Origin: Tetrahymena elliotti 4EA
Lineage: Eukaryota; Ciliophora; Oligohymenophorea; Hymenostomatida; Tetrahymenidae
Assembly: GCA_000231825.2 (NCBI GenBank)
Contig: JH720309.1
Span: 23,381-87,380 of the forward strand
Direction of reading: 5' to 3'
Length of the DNA: 64,000 nt
The notes under the pieces were generated by a model, which worked only from the letters and a program-made list of their open reading frames with translations, searched no databases and was not told the DNA's origin. Positions 38,300-51,500 of the stretch are shown here, in pieces (positions within the stretch are counted from its first letter, which is position 1; every line of letters begins with the position of its first letter). The position numbers and the translations under genes were made by a program.

Positions 38300-39025
38300 C
38301 TAAAAATAAAATAAGAAAACAAAAAGTAAAATCATTTTTCAAAGATTAAATAATGAAAGTATTGATTGGACTGTATAAAATTAACATGAAACCCATATTT
38401 ATAAAAAATTTAATGAAATAATTTTGCAAAATCATAGCAATTTTCTCTAGGAGAATTTTTTAATCAGCACCTAATCTTACTCGGATACTTCGAAATTTCT
38501 TCTTATTTTTTTATTTTAGATTACTTTAATTTGCAAAGAATATTTAATTAGATTTTTTATTAAACAACCAGTTTTATCTATCTATCGATCAATCAATTAA
38601 TAATATTCTGTGATATAAAATTAATACAAAAATTTCTATGTAAAATTAATTTTTTTAGATGAAATGATAACTAATTTAGCTAGTTATTAATAAAAGAAAG
38701 ACTGGTTCTGTTTAGATAGATTATTTTATGATAATAATTTTATTTTTAAAATAAAAGTAACTACTTCTTTAGAACAATTTATGCAAATAATTAAGATCTT
38801 CTCAATAATATAACAAAGTTAAGTTTTTAGGCTCAGTTTAATTAAAAAATATCAATTATTCTCTTTTTCAAAAAATTTAATCAAAATTTCGTCATAATTG
38901 TCATATGAAAAAATAATTTTTTACAAATACATTTTTGTATTAACTCTAAAATAATTAGGCATAAAGAAGATCTAATTTAATAAAAATTCATTTTTTGTAC
39001 TAATTTTATTTACAATTTTATTTAA

Positions 39026-39320
39026 TCATTTTAACTAAAGAATGAACCTTTTTTAAAGAAATTATTAGTCAGTCAAAATTAAATTTTCATTCTCAACTGA
39101 TTTATCTACAAAAAATTTTGTCTTTTGATCTCTCTTGCTTTAAGATTCTTCTAAAATCTTAATTAAGAATTTCTTTAAGCTTTATCATCCTTACATCTTT
39201 CAAGGAGGTAAAAATATTAAATTACATAATGATAAAAATTAATTAATTAGATTTTGATTTTTTGTTACGATTATTTTATTTTTAGTACTCCATCTAAATG
39301 CTTTAAGCATATATTACCAT
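39026..39320 (-). CDS. small two-exon gene (61 aa), helix-rich
   Basis: Exon 1 39320-39289 (MVIYAQSIQM) and exon 2 39179-39026 join in frame across a 109-nt GTACTA...ATAAAG intron. This gives DLKKFLIKILEESQSKRDQK, then FFVDKSVENENLILTDQQFL and TGA at 39026. The charged, well-balanced protein and consistent splice support it. Its ATG lies 19 bases from the stop of the minus-strand frame at 39339, so the two could be parts of one gene with an intron over that stop. Function unknown. Confidence 0.5.
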
Positions 39321-39338
39321 TAAAAAACTAAATAAAAT

Positions 39339-39773
39339 TCATAAATCCTTATGAAATTTAATTTTTATTTTAAAACCTTTTTCTTTTTAAAAATAAGACT
39401 GATAAGAATGTCTAGTACTGCTCTTTTATTTAAAATTATTTGTTTCTCTTTAATAATAATTCTGATACATAAATCTTTTGAATATACATACTTCAATCAT
39501 AGTTTGAGACATAATCATTTTAATTTAAAATATGAATGGAACTAACAAATCAAAATAAGGAAGAAAAAAAAATGAAAATGGAAGAATAAAAAATTGAAAA
39601 AAAACCTTCACTAATTTAATTGATAAATTATTTAAAATGAATAATTGCATAATGAAATAAAATTAAAAATCATCATGAAATCTTTTTATCTATTCAAATT
39701 CCCAGATCTATTTCATTAAGGTCATAGCTAATACATTACCATTTTACGAATGATACAAACAAAATACAAACAT
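39339..39773 (-). CDS. possible small membrane protein (144 aa)
   Basis: The minus-strand frame from ATG 39773 begins MFVFCLYHSQNGNVLAMTLM and continues KQIWEFEQIKRFHDDF. A Phe/Leu-rich hydrophobic block follows (KVFFQFFILPFSFFFLPYF), then a basic tail (SYQSYFQKEKGFKIKIKFHK), to TGA 39339. The first 36 residues are the most convincing; the hydrophobic part could be an intron read through. It may form one gene with the next downstream minus-strand CDS. Confidence 0.35.
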
Positions 39774-40232
39774 TTAAAATTATTTTCATTCTATCTATCT
39801 TCATTAATTAAGATTCACTGCTGAAATATTTTTTTCCTTTAACATCTACTTAATTTAATTACTTTTCATAAGAAAAATATTAGGAATATATTTTTTTTAT
39901 TAAAAGAACAATTAAATAATAGACATGAGCTTTTTAAAATTTACTATTAATAGTAAAATAAATCATTTATGAGAAAAGTAGAAAAACAAGTTATATGGTT
40001 ATACAAAAAATAAATATAAGGCTTGAACTTTAAAAAGTTTAGTATAGAGTAAATTAGATTTTAATTTATATAATAGAAATATACAATTTTTAGTTAAGGT
40101 TGAAAAGCAAATTTTAAGTGCTTTTATTTAAGATATTATTATAAAGTTAGTTTTAAAAGGATTTGATTTTGACTTTTTTAATATTTTTTGAACTTAAAAA
40201 AGTGGTAGTGCTGATTTAGGTACTAGAATTTT

Positions 40233-41009
40233 TCAATCTAAGATAATAACATTTTGGTTTTTCATTATTTCTTTGACTTGGTTTTCAAGAATACTGATTT
40301 TAGACATTAATATATTTATGCAGCTATTTAATTAGGTATTTCTTTCAGCCATTTCATAAACTTAATTTTCAAGTTAATCAACCTTGTTTTTCTATTTTAA
40401 GTTTTCATTTTATTCTTATTGCTATTCGAAAAATTCTTATTTAATATTTACCATGTTAGTTTATTGAATTTCTTCTTCCATTTTTTCTTAGCTAGATTAT
40501 TTTTCTTTTAAATTATATTAATTTATTAACTAAATTTAAGCCCTTGATATGTCTTGCTCATATTTATAGATGTGGACTAAGTAATATGATTAAAGTTCTT
40601 GTTTACTGCATTGAGAGTCCTTTTAGATAGAAACAACTCTTACAAATATATTAGAATCTGGCTTTACACCAATAAGAAACTTTATATCTGAATAATTTAC
40701 AACCTTTCCTGAACTAGATGAATTGCTCCAAATCTTAAGATTTAACTTTCTAATTACTCTATCAAGGCCACCTTTTTATTGCTAAGATCTAGAAACACTT
40801 TGAATTTCTTTTTTGGAGTAGAGAAATCCCGTATCAGGCTCCAATTATTTCAGACTCTGAATTGAGGAGGGATCTAAGAAGCTAATTAGGTTTTACTAAT
40901 ACAAATCATAAGCTTTATTAAATGCATCAAGATAAAATTTTTGCAGATTATCTATTTAAGGAAAGTTGTTAGGATTAAATTCCATTTTAAATAAGTATTT
41001 GTCACTCAT
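40233..41009 (-). CDS. coiled-coil protein (258 aa)
   Basis: A single minus-strand exon runs from ATG 41009 to TGA 40233 (777 nt). Residues 1-140 are globular (MSDKYLFKMEFNPNNFPQID, SFLDPSSIQSLKQLEPDTGF, KGGLDRVIRKLNLKIWSNSS, DIKFLIGVKPDSNIFVRVVS). Residues 145-255 form a long Gln/Glu/Asn-rich coiled coil ending EIMKNQNVIILD. There is no membrane segment or signal peptide. I do not recognise the N-terminal domain. No intron. Confidence 0.8.
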
Positions 41010-41400
41010 TTTCTTGCTGTTTAATTTTCTCTTTTCTTTTTATAATGTAATTTTTAGCAAACTAAATCATTATAAATTTCATCAAATCAATTAGAATTAC
41101 ACTTCAATAAATATCAAATATTTTTCAAATTCATCAAGATCTCAACACTCTTTTTTTTGAAATAAAAAAGTTTTATTGTAAAACCTCTCCTTCAAGCTAG
41201 TCAGAAAAAAAAGAAAGGAGAGCTTAAAACGTCATTCATGAAAAATTAATAAACATAAAATGATAATTTTTTAACTCATTTAACATACACTTTTTGTTAA
41301 AAGCTCATTTATATTGCTTTTAAATTAACATCGCTACCTTTTAATAAGCATAAAGGGCTCTAAAATAATATCGAAAGAAATGAATTGAAAATAAATTAAA

Positions 41401-41601
41401 ATGTTTTAAAGTTTTAAGAACTATGGAAACGCTTATTCAAAAATAAGCAAAAACATATTTGTGTTAGATAAGATTGAAATCTTTTTAGCAAAAAGAATTA
41501 TAGAAATGATTGAGAAAAATAAGCAAATAATTGATCAATTATCTCTAATTTTTAATTTAGCGAACTATTGTTATTCATCAAAAATAATCTAAAAATCATG
41601 A
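41401..41601 (+). CDS. possible small ORF (66 aa)
   Basis: ATG 41401, preceded in frame by a TGA, opens MFQSFKNYGNAYSKISKNIF, continuing DKIEIFLAKRIIEMIEKNKQ to TGA 41599-41601. It is helical and amphipathic. A minus-strand ORF (41456-41232) overlaps it. Either could be chance. Confidence 0.3.
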
Positions 41602-42442
41602 TTTTATTTATTAGATAACAAAAATTGTACCAAATATTTAAAGAATATTGTTTTGCTTGGAAATTTATTAATTTTTTTTACAAAGATAGTATCGATTTAT
41701 GGAATCTTTTTTTTATTCATTAATTAATCAAAATATTAAAATCATTCATTTCATGATATATATTGATCATACAAGGTTGTTTTTTATTAATCCTAATTTT
41801 GTTCAGAAAAAATTATTTTTAAAAAGAGAAAATTCTATTAGTACCCAAAAAAATTTTTTTTGAAATGGGGTAGGTATTAATTAATGAGGATTGATAGTAT
41901 ATTCATTCTACAACTGATAAAGCTAATTTACTACAAAAACAGTTAGTAAAACATTAATTAAAATATTTTTTAAATAATAGTTATTTTGTTTTAAATTTTG
42001 TATTATTTAAAAAATTTTTATAATAAGATAAAGAGATAAGGTTTTATCTAACAAAATATTTTTTTAATTAATATTTCAAGATAGATTAATAAAAATAGTA
42101 AATAATAATTTTGGGAAAAAACAAAAAGAAATATTTTATCTATTCATGAAAAACTTTTTTTTTGGAACTCAAATTAGTATGGCATTAAAAAAACTTAAAT
42201 AAGAGAGTATTAATTAAGTTAAAAATTGATCTTATGTATTGTTAATTTCAAAAATTTATCTTTATTTAAATGGTTATTTAATAATTAATTAGTTAAGATG
42301 AATATTTTAAACTGTTAATAAAAAATAAATAACTATTCTTTGAAAAAGCAAATAAAAATATAAAATGTCAGAACAATAATTCTTTGATAATTTTTTTATT
42401 TTCAATATTATTTTAATACTAAATATTAAAAAAAATGTTAAT
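41602..42442. other. AT-rich spacer
   Basis: No gene recognised. A short plus-strand frame at 42366 (MSEQQFFDNFFIF) could be the 5' exon of the following LRR relic. Confidence 0.4.
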
Positions 42443-44335
42443 AGTCAATAAAAAATTTGAGTTGATGGCTCTTTAGCTCTCACTAATGCTTTGAAAGCAT
42501 GCTAAAAACTTTTTTATTTGATTCTCACTCTTTAGTAAAAAATTATTTTATTTCATAATTACACTTAATTTAAATATATTTTGAAGGAATATTATTTTTA
42601 ATTTCTTTCTTTCTCAATTTTAAACATTTTTCTAGTGAAAATAGAATCGGAACAAAAGGTTGATTGTCTTTATTTAATGCTTTAGAAAACTGCACTCAAC
42701 TTTCTTCATTATATTTTGATATTCAGTAATGTTACCTATTATTATATTTATTTTAAAATAAAATTAAAATGGCATGGATATATTTTGTAGGTTAATTATT
42801 TAGTAAAATATCAATTATTTTTAGCATTTGTTCTAAGCAACTTCTACAAAAAAATAAGATAATAATCATTTATTTGATTAATTAAGAACATTACTTTAAT
42901 TTAATTTTTAATTTAAAATATTTTTTGGTGAATAATTTAATTTAAAACAATCATTAGAGACAATCAAATAGGAGATGAAGGTATTTCAGCATTTAGTTCC
43001 ACTTTAACAAAACTAACCAATCTCTCAAATTTAAAATTAGATATTAGGTAAAAATTTAATTTTTATTACTTTAATTCAAAGAAAAAATAAAAATGAAAAT
43101 TCGTTTAAAAAAGATATATCTGATTTAATTTTATTAATTAAAAATATGGTTTTATTTATTTTGGATATATTTTTTATCTTGCTTAGCTAATACTAATTTA
43201 TTTAATAATAAAACTAAATAAGTGTTTAGGGTGTATTATTTATTGCAAATTATTTATTAACAAATCCAAATCTTTAAAATATAATAATTTACCTCAATTA
43301 CTCTTTATTTAAGTGAATAAAAAATTAAAATGTTCTTATTGATCAATTTTCCTTTTTTATATAAAAACTATAATCAATTCGGAGATTGATGAAGTCTAAT
43401 ATTTGAGTTCTGGATTAGTAAATTGTAAAAATCTATCAAATTTAACTCTCAACCTCAAGTAAAAGAATTTCTATTTTTAATTTTATAATTAATTATTCAT
43501 TCAATTCAAATAATATCTATTTGAATAAAGATATTATTTTTAAATAAAACTATTTTTTTATTTTAAATTTTCTAAATTTTAATAATAAAGTTTGGATAAA
43601 TATTTAGTTAGTTATTCATATTTTTCAATTTTTGTTTTTTTATATCAAATTTGCTAACAATTAAAATTTAATAAAATATAAAAGTAATAATTAAATTGAT
43701 CCAAGTGGAGCTTCAGCAATAGGTAGTAGTGCTTTAGCTGGATGTAAAAATCTATCAAATTTGAATCTTTCGTTTTAGTAATTATTAAATCATTATTTAT
43801 TTTTCTTGTATGTGAAATTAATTTTTTACTTAATTGTTAGATTTACAATGATTGTTAAATTTTACTATATCTTAGATATTTAAGTATTTTAAAAATAAAA
43901 TTAGTGATAACTAAATAGGAGTGAATGGTACTTCAACTCTAGGATTAGCTTTAATAATTTAATAAGCTTGAATAATCTTAAAATCTTATCTCTTTATTTA
44001 AAGTAAAATATTTAAATCTTAATATTTAATTTCTCTTTTTATTGGTTTTAAATAATAAAAAATTAAACTTTTGAGACATTTTAAAATTTTTATTTCATTC
44101 TAAAATAATTATAAAATATTATTTATTTATTTAATACTTTTGTAAGCTATAATTTTTTTATTTTTTAAATGTAATTTAAAAATTGAGATTTAGGGAGTTT
44201 CAGCTTTATNNNNNNNNNNNNNNNNNNNNNNNNNNNNNNNNNNNNNNNNNNNNNNNNNNNNNNNNNNNNNNNNNNNNNNNNNNNNNNNNNNNNNNNNNNN
44301 NNNNNNNNNTTAATAAATTTGAGGTATTAAAAAGG
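42443..44335 (+). pseudogene. LRR-protein pseudogene, one repeat per exon, interrupted by an assembly gap
   Basis: At least seven LRR exons of about 85 nt (ending at 42534, 42725, 43047, about 43458, 43777, about 43985 and the gap) follow the pattern N.I...G...L...L..C.NLs.L.L.L, with phase-2 introns between them. Examples are DNQIGDEGISAFSSTLTKLT and IDPSGASAIGSSALAGCKNL. Several are broken: TGA replaces a conserved Gly codon at 42458-42460, TGA lies at 42661-42663, one extra base sits near 43386, and one base is missing near 43952. Piece 44310-44324 after the gap (LINLR plus donor) looks like one more repeat end. Such ciliate LRR proteins are ribonuclease-inhibitor-like binding proteins of unknown partner. 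Sequencing error is less likely, given four independent lesions. Confidence 0.7.
44210..44309. other. assembly gap, 100 N
   Basis: Exactly 100 undetermined bases, a conventional placeholder. The gap falls inside the LRR exon array, where near-identical repeats would hinder assembly. Confidence 1.
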
Positions 44336-44403
44336 AGGGGGAATTCAAGATCAGAATAACTAATTAAAATTATCTATTTGCAAAAAATTTGATTTTGACT
44401 TAA

Positions 44404-44646
44404 ATGAGTGGAATTACCCAAATAGAATAAAATTTATATGATTTACAAAGAAAATCTTAAAGTAGATCAATAAGCTTAATTGATTTAGATTAGACATTTA
44501 ATGACAATGAAAAATAGAAAATAATCAAACAGCTTCAGAATTTTGCTAAATAGATTTACATTTTTATTTTCAATCCCCAATTAAATTAGAATAAGTATAA
44601 AAAAATTTCTAATAGCATAAAACATAAAAATTTTTATGAATAATGA
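44404..44646 (+). CDS. possible small protein or first exon (80 aa)
   Basis: ATG 44404 opens MSGITQIEQNLYDLQRKSQS, RSISLIDLDQTFNDNEKQKI and a Lys/Asn-rich tail to TGA 44644-44646. The N-terminal half is convincing protein with a serine-rich basic patch; the second half is low complexity and could be intron. Product unknown. Confidence 0.35.
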
Positions 44647-45566
44647 TAAAATAATTTTTAAAATGTTAAAAGTAATCTTAAGTATAATAAAAAAGCTAAA
44701 TTTTTGATTACAATACTCAATTAAAAATTTAAAAACATTTTCTAAACATTAAATTGTATTATTTTTTTTAAATCAACCAAAAGGTACAAAACTTGAGTAG
44801 AAAAATATTTTTCATAATACATCATTTTTAAATTAGTTGCTTTACCTTTTTTTAGATTTGCATTTAAAATTAATATCAATTTTTTTAAATAAAAAAAACA
44901 ATATGAATCATTATTGATTATAATTTTTTGAAAATAGTTTGTGAAAATTTATAGATTGATTTGAAAGTATTTCAAATCATAAAAATTAATTTAAATGAAT
45001 CAGGAAAATTAAATGGGTGATTTATAAATTTTTATGAGTAAGATAATTGATATATTTATTTGGTGTTAATAACTAATTTAATTGAAATCTTGTGATTTAA
45101 AATTTCTTTAAAAGTTAAATATCTAATTGAAATTCATTTGGATGGTTAAAACAAAAAAAGCTGTTAAGATAATGAATGATAGTAAATTTATTTAATTAAA
45201 TATATTGATATGTAAAAGGAATTGATACATGGTAATTTAAGATCAAATAATAAATAATTCAATTAGATTTTGTATTTTATCAAAACAATTTAAATCAAAA
45301 TCAAAATTTGCATTCTAATAATCTTATTGTTTAAAGGGAAAATCAAGATATTATTGATTTTTAATTTGAAAATATCCAAACAAAACAATCAAATTGTTAA
45401 AAAAATAATAAATTAATTTATTAAATATCGCAGTTATCTATAAAAGACAAATCAACTTTAGTTAGTCTTTTTTTCTAACAAATAGCACATTTATAAATAA
45501 GGAAAAGGAGATTTAGTTAGTATAATAGGTTTTAATCCTATAAATAGGACAAGTAAATAGGAAAAA
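44647..45566. other. AT-rich 5' flank of the surface-protein gene
   Basis: No gene recognised. It ends with a purine-rich leader (AAATAGGAAAAA) before the ATG at 45567. Confidence 0.45.
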
Positions 45567-48500
45567 ATGTCATAATATATAAATAGAAAATAAGCAAAGA
45601 GTAGAAAATAGCCACTTTAATTTATTTTTTTATTGCTTATGATAAGTTGTACTAGGGCAACTTTCACATTCAGTTCTACGCTCACTTATTCTAATTAATC
45701 CGTAGGATAAAACAACATAATAAAAATTCCAATAATTAACTTTTTTGCAAACAATGCTAATGCTGCTGCTAGTAATCCATTTTGTATTACAGTCTAATTA
45801 ACTGCCTCAACATTCTAATTTAATACTAGTCCAAAACTTTCATTTGTAAATTAATTTTCTAATTTGTAAGATTGATAAATGTAATTAATATTTTATTTGA
45901 CTAATAGGATAGCTATTAATTTACTTAAACGAGCGCTACAGTTGCATCTAATTCAATGATATTCTGTTTTATTAATGTTCTAGAAACATCTTTTAATCTT
46001 GGTCCTGATACTTTAACTATAAATAATTTAATAAATCCTAGTTTTTCAGGAAATTACAGTTTTATAATTAAAATTACAAATGCATCCGGAGTTTCTTATC
46101 CAGTAGATCATGATTTTGCAGGATTTTTGACTACCCCTAATGTAGCAATTGCATATTTATAATCTTTAAGTAAATAATTGTCAATTTTAATTTTAGTGAA
46201 AATTAGCATAATAATCAAATTATTTAAGATTCGAAGAATAATTTTATAAAAATAGAAACTTTTTCAATTAAGTCAAATAGTGGATAAGTTTATTCATCTA
46301 CACTAACTCTTACTATCAATTCTACATTAGTTATACCAGCAAATTCTTAAATAATATTAACTTTTCCAAGTAATTGGGAAAGCTTTTGCTGTTCTGTTAT
46401 TGACCCAAATGCTGGAAATCTTTCTTGTGTTTTAGTAAGGCTTTTGATTATAGAATTCATAAAATTATTTTTTTTATTAATTAATTAATATTAATTTTTA
46501 TTTTAAAAAAAACAGACAGGAGTTAATCCTAGTTGTTCATCGTCTGTTTCTGGTACCAATTCTATTATTAATATGAAAGTAACATCAGATTTAGCTGCAA
46601 ATGTTGACTAAGATATAGTTTTGAATGGTCTAAGAGCCCCTCCCTCATTAGATAGCTACACCACTAATTTATTTCAAATTGTAATAGCTAATAATACAGG
46701 AACAGGTTTTATGTACAATCAGTTGAGCAAGACAATAGACTCATTAAAATAATTCAATTCGTTAAGTGTTGTATCAGGAACTTTTTCAAGTTAAATTATT
46801 GTTAACTCAATAGCAGATACTTAAACTTTTAATATTTAAATTAACCTTAATACCCCAGTTACTAGCACTAATTATTCTATGGAAATAGAGCTTCCTTTCA
46901 ATTTAGCTAATACTAAATCAACTAACTCTGTAATAGTAGGAGGTGGTATTTGTTAATCATCTATTCCTTCTGCTTCCTATACAGTTACATAGGTCTCAAA
47001 CCAATCTTCTTACAAAATCACATTTTTACCAGGTAAAAGTTCTCATATCTTTACTTTAAATATAAACAATTTTTTTAAGATTAAGATTGTTAATATAGAT
47101 TTTCTATTATTTTATTTATTTTTGACACTATTTTATGGAATCTTAAAAGATTTAAATATTACTTTAATTGAAAAAATGAATTTATTAAATAATATTTTTT
47201 TATTTATTTTATGTATTAATTATCTAAAGAAATTTTAATGAAATAATTGTTTCAGAAAATAATCAATAAAAAAATAAATATGTTTTAATCATATAAAATA
47301 AAAAATTTAAATAATTTTTTATCAAACAAATATTAGGGTAAATATTTAATATATATTAGAGTAGTCTAACTACTTAGTCATGTACTCTTTAGATTCCAAA
47401 AGTAGTAGCAGGACCTTATATCAATTATAGTGGACAAATAGTAGCTCGCACATTTAAATCAACAAATATTATGATTGACTAGGGTACTTAGACATTTAAT
47501 GATTTTAACTTAATTCCTAGTCCTATTGTGCGCTAAAATTTGAATACTGCTACAACATAAGTAGGAGATTAAGGCAGCTATACTTTTTAATTTGATATAA
47601 GTGAACCTTTAGGTTTAAATGCATTCATAACTATTAATTACAGTCCAAATACAATAATTTCACTTTCCACCAGCTCAACTTGTTCATTTACTTGTACTAG
47701 AGATTGCAACTCTTCTCTTATTTGCACTATTGATTAAACTAATAAGTTAATAACTCTAAGTAGTATCTTTTTAATTAGCTTTACTAATGTTTCTTCCTCT
47801 AAATTAATGACTATTACTGTAACTATTACAAATGTTATTAACCCTTAAAGTGTAGTTATTCCTGCTCCTTCTAACAATTTTATTATTAATACCTTTTTTG
47901 CAAGCAATTAATTAGTATAAAGTACTTAAATAGGTAAAACTTAAGCTACTTTATTTAGTTCATACACTGCTGTTTCTATAGCAAATTTAGTAATAAAAGC
48001 TTCTGCTTCAGTCGTTAGATAAAATGTTGGAACTTTAACAGTTTAATTTACATTTACTTAATTTAGTATTATGTCAGGAGCTATATATACTTTAAAGTTT
48101 CCTTCAAACTCTTTTTTAATGTAAAATGCTAACTCTTTTTCTGCCATTTGGTCTGGAACTACCAATTAACTAAATCTAAAGACCTGGGATTCTCAAAATG
48201 GAATTATTGAAATGACTTCTACATATTCACCACCAATTGCTAATTCACCTCTATCTTTAGAAATTTAAGGAAATATTCTAAACCCTCCATAAACTTTTAG
48301 ACAGTATTCAGTTTCACTACAAATTACAGATAGCTTAGGGTAATTATTGTTTAGTTTTAATTTTTAAAATATCTTAAAATAATAATATCAAGAAACTAAG
48401 TTGCAAATTCGATATCAACAACAGGAATTTATTCTGTTAGTTAAATAGCTAATTCAGTTTTGACTATATCTACTACTAATAAACAAAACTCTTATACTCC

Positions 48501-51500
48501 TTCAATATACACATTTACTATTGATAATCCTTCATCTATTTAAATTCTTACTGGATTTTATGTTTACATAACACTACCTACATTCTAAGGATCTCCTCTT
48601 GCATTAGTTTCGTGCACTTCAGGGACTACATCAATATCAGCTTGTTCTTAAGACCCAAACTAAAGTTCAAGATATTATATAACAATACAAACCACCTCTT
48701 CTTTCACAACTTCTATAAATTTCAGCATGACATTAACTAATTATATTAGTAAAGTTATTTTTATAAAATTATTATGAAATAATATTTTATAAAAATATAG
48801 GTTTGGCTCCTGTAAAATTCTAAGTTTTAGTAACTGAAACACTTTCAACAGCAAATTATTTGATATATTAAGCTGATAATACATATGCTAACAACTCCTA
48901 AAGTGACCTTTATTTTTCAGCAGTTCCTAATTCATTTGTAAGTGATGAGTTAGTAATATGGACTATTACTCTAAAAAGTACAAATCCTTCATTTAATATA
49001 CCATAAAATGTTTAAATTATTATACGCTTTCCCTAATAATTCGACTAAGACAAATTAAAACAAGCTTAAGTTACTGGTTAACTAACAAATGTAAGTATTA
49101 ATGGATATAATATTTAGTTTACAACTAGTGCCTCTAATCTAAGCACAATACAAATATCTAATATTTATAACCCAGGTCCTTATGTATAATAGTCTGATTA
49201 GTTTTTAATTTAAATTAATGATTAAAGTGGTAAAGGTATATCTTAAAGTGTTGTTTCTACTATTTAAGATATTCGCTATGTCTTTAATGTAAATTAATTT
49301 AGTTTTGTATGAATCAATTTTAAATTTCCTACTAATAAAAGTGTGAGATAACTTGCAGAACATGTGATGCAGCAGATAAAACTAAGTGTTTAACATGTTA
49401 TAGTAATAGATTTTTACAAGCAAATAAATGTGTTCTAGATTGTGACCCAGGGTTTTTTAAATAAGTAATTAAAATAAATAAGCAATATCATTTTGTATTA
49501 ACTAAATACTTATATAAATAGGATTCAAAATGTATTTAATGCACTAATAATTGTGCAACATGTACTTCTAGTTCTGTTTGTCTAACTTGTTAAACAGGAT
49601 TTTTATTTGTTCCTGCAAATAATTAATGTGTCCAAAGCTGTTCATCACTATAGTCATTCTATTAGAGTTCATAATAGTGCCTTCCATGTGACTCAAAATG
49701 TTTTACATGCACAGGTAATTTAAATATAAAGTTATGAAAGAATATTATAAACATTTTCAAAAATAGATTCAGTAACTTGCCAGAGCTGCAACAATAACTA
49801 TTACTTTGTTGTAGGATAAAATAAATGTGTTGATTAGGTTGGGTGTAATAATTTAGGTCTTTTTATAAAAGCTAATTAATGTGTTTAATGTGAATCTCCT
49901 TGTGCTACATGCTAAACATCATATAATAATTGTATGTCTTGTTTGGCAAACTAATCTAACATCTATTTACAAGGTAAAAAAAATATAAATCAAAATTTTA
50001 AATAAATTTTCCTTTAAAAATTTTATTAGATATTTTTTAACAGAATATTTATTCTTTTTGATAATATTTTTAATATTTAAGGGTATTACCATTTTTTTAA
50101 GATAATGTTTTTAATATTAAAAAATAATTAATTAAAAAAAGGAAATTCATGCCAATCAAAATGTAATGTTGGCTACTACAGTGATGGAGGTAATAAATGT
50201 TAACTGTGTGATGGGTTATGCACAACTTGTGAAACTTAACCCAGAAATTGTTAAAGTTGTATATCTACTGCAGGTTTTTATTAAAATAAATGCTATAATT
50301 CATGCCCTTCTAATGTTCCTTTGAATATTAATGGTAATTGTACTGCTTGCCCAAAAAATTGTTCTACATGCTCGAGTTTAGATATTTGTCTCACATGTGT
50401 TGGTTCTACTTTGCTATTTAAGGATTAGTGCTTAGAATCCTGCCCTACAAATTACCAACCTGATTCAACAGCCACGAAATGTGTTTTGCAAGAAGTAACA
50501 ACTATAATAGCAAGAAATATTGCTGAAAACAAATTTGTACCTTTTCCTTACATGATTTCTTTAATCATATGGATTGCTATTGTTTTTTGTTCAAGAAGTA
50601 GAGCCCATCAAACATTTTTTTCTGGTTGTGTAGTAGGAATAGGTGGTGTTATAGAATTTGCTACATGGGTTACATTTTTCATACTCTAAACAATCAATGA
50701 TAATATGAAAACTTCTCAAAATAAATTATTTTTAGCTGCTCTTATTATTCATTTCTTGTTCAATATAGTTAATTTGATCCTTTACTTTATTTATATTCGC
50801 AGAGATTCTCATTTTATATACTGGCTCTCTCAAATTTAGAATAAAATTTGCCATGGATTTATAAGATTCTTCTCACTAATTTTCACTCATAAATTTGAAA
50901 ATTTTATTTTCTCTAAATTTTTTGGATTCTCTTTCTTTAGTGCTAAATTAACTAGTGTAAGCCTACTACTTCCATACAACATAGTTGCTGGTCTATCCAT
51001 CATATTTGTTAATGTTCCTATGATAGTTGCTGCTTCGGCAACCATTTACTATGATGATTAATTTGTATAAATGTTCATAGAAGGATTGGAAGTTATCTTA
51101 ATAAATTTAATTATGATAGGTTTTATGATATCAAATATAAAGAAACCAGATGACTTCTTTATATCTAAAACTGCTGATGGAATAAATCCTCTTTTTGGTA
51201 ATATCTCTAATAGAGATAATCTCCAATATAATAGTAAGTTAATGGCTTCCTTTACTAAAACTAATTTTGGAATGTCTGTAGGAGCTGATTCTGATAGAGG
51301 AGAGTTTAAATTTGTTAATAGAGTAACAGTTATTGGAGATCTTGAAAAACCTTTAACATTTGGCTATAAATTGAATAGTTAAGCTATCCATTAAGCAGCT
51401 AATATGACAAATGGACCCTTTACAAATAACATGAATCTATCTTATTTGAATGGTAAAAATGAATTAACAGCTAATGATTAATCAATAGATTTAATGAACT

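Noticed and set aside
39351..39545. Plus-strand ORF MKFNFYFKTFFFLKIRLIRM
   Set aside because: Phe/Ile-rich, overlaps a better minus-strand frame, and its stop is a TAA that is not a stop in this code.
41178..41224. CTCTCCTT/AAGGAGAG hairpin, possible terminator
   Set aside because: An 8-bp stem with a loop of about 25 bases in a spacer; eukaryotic genes do not use such terminators and no transcript end is evident.
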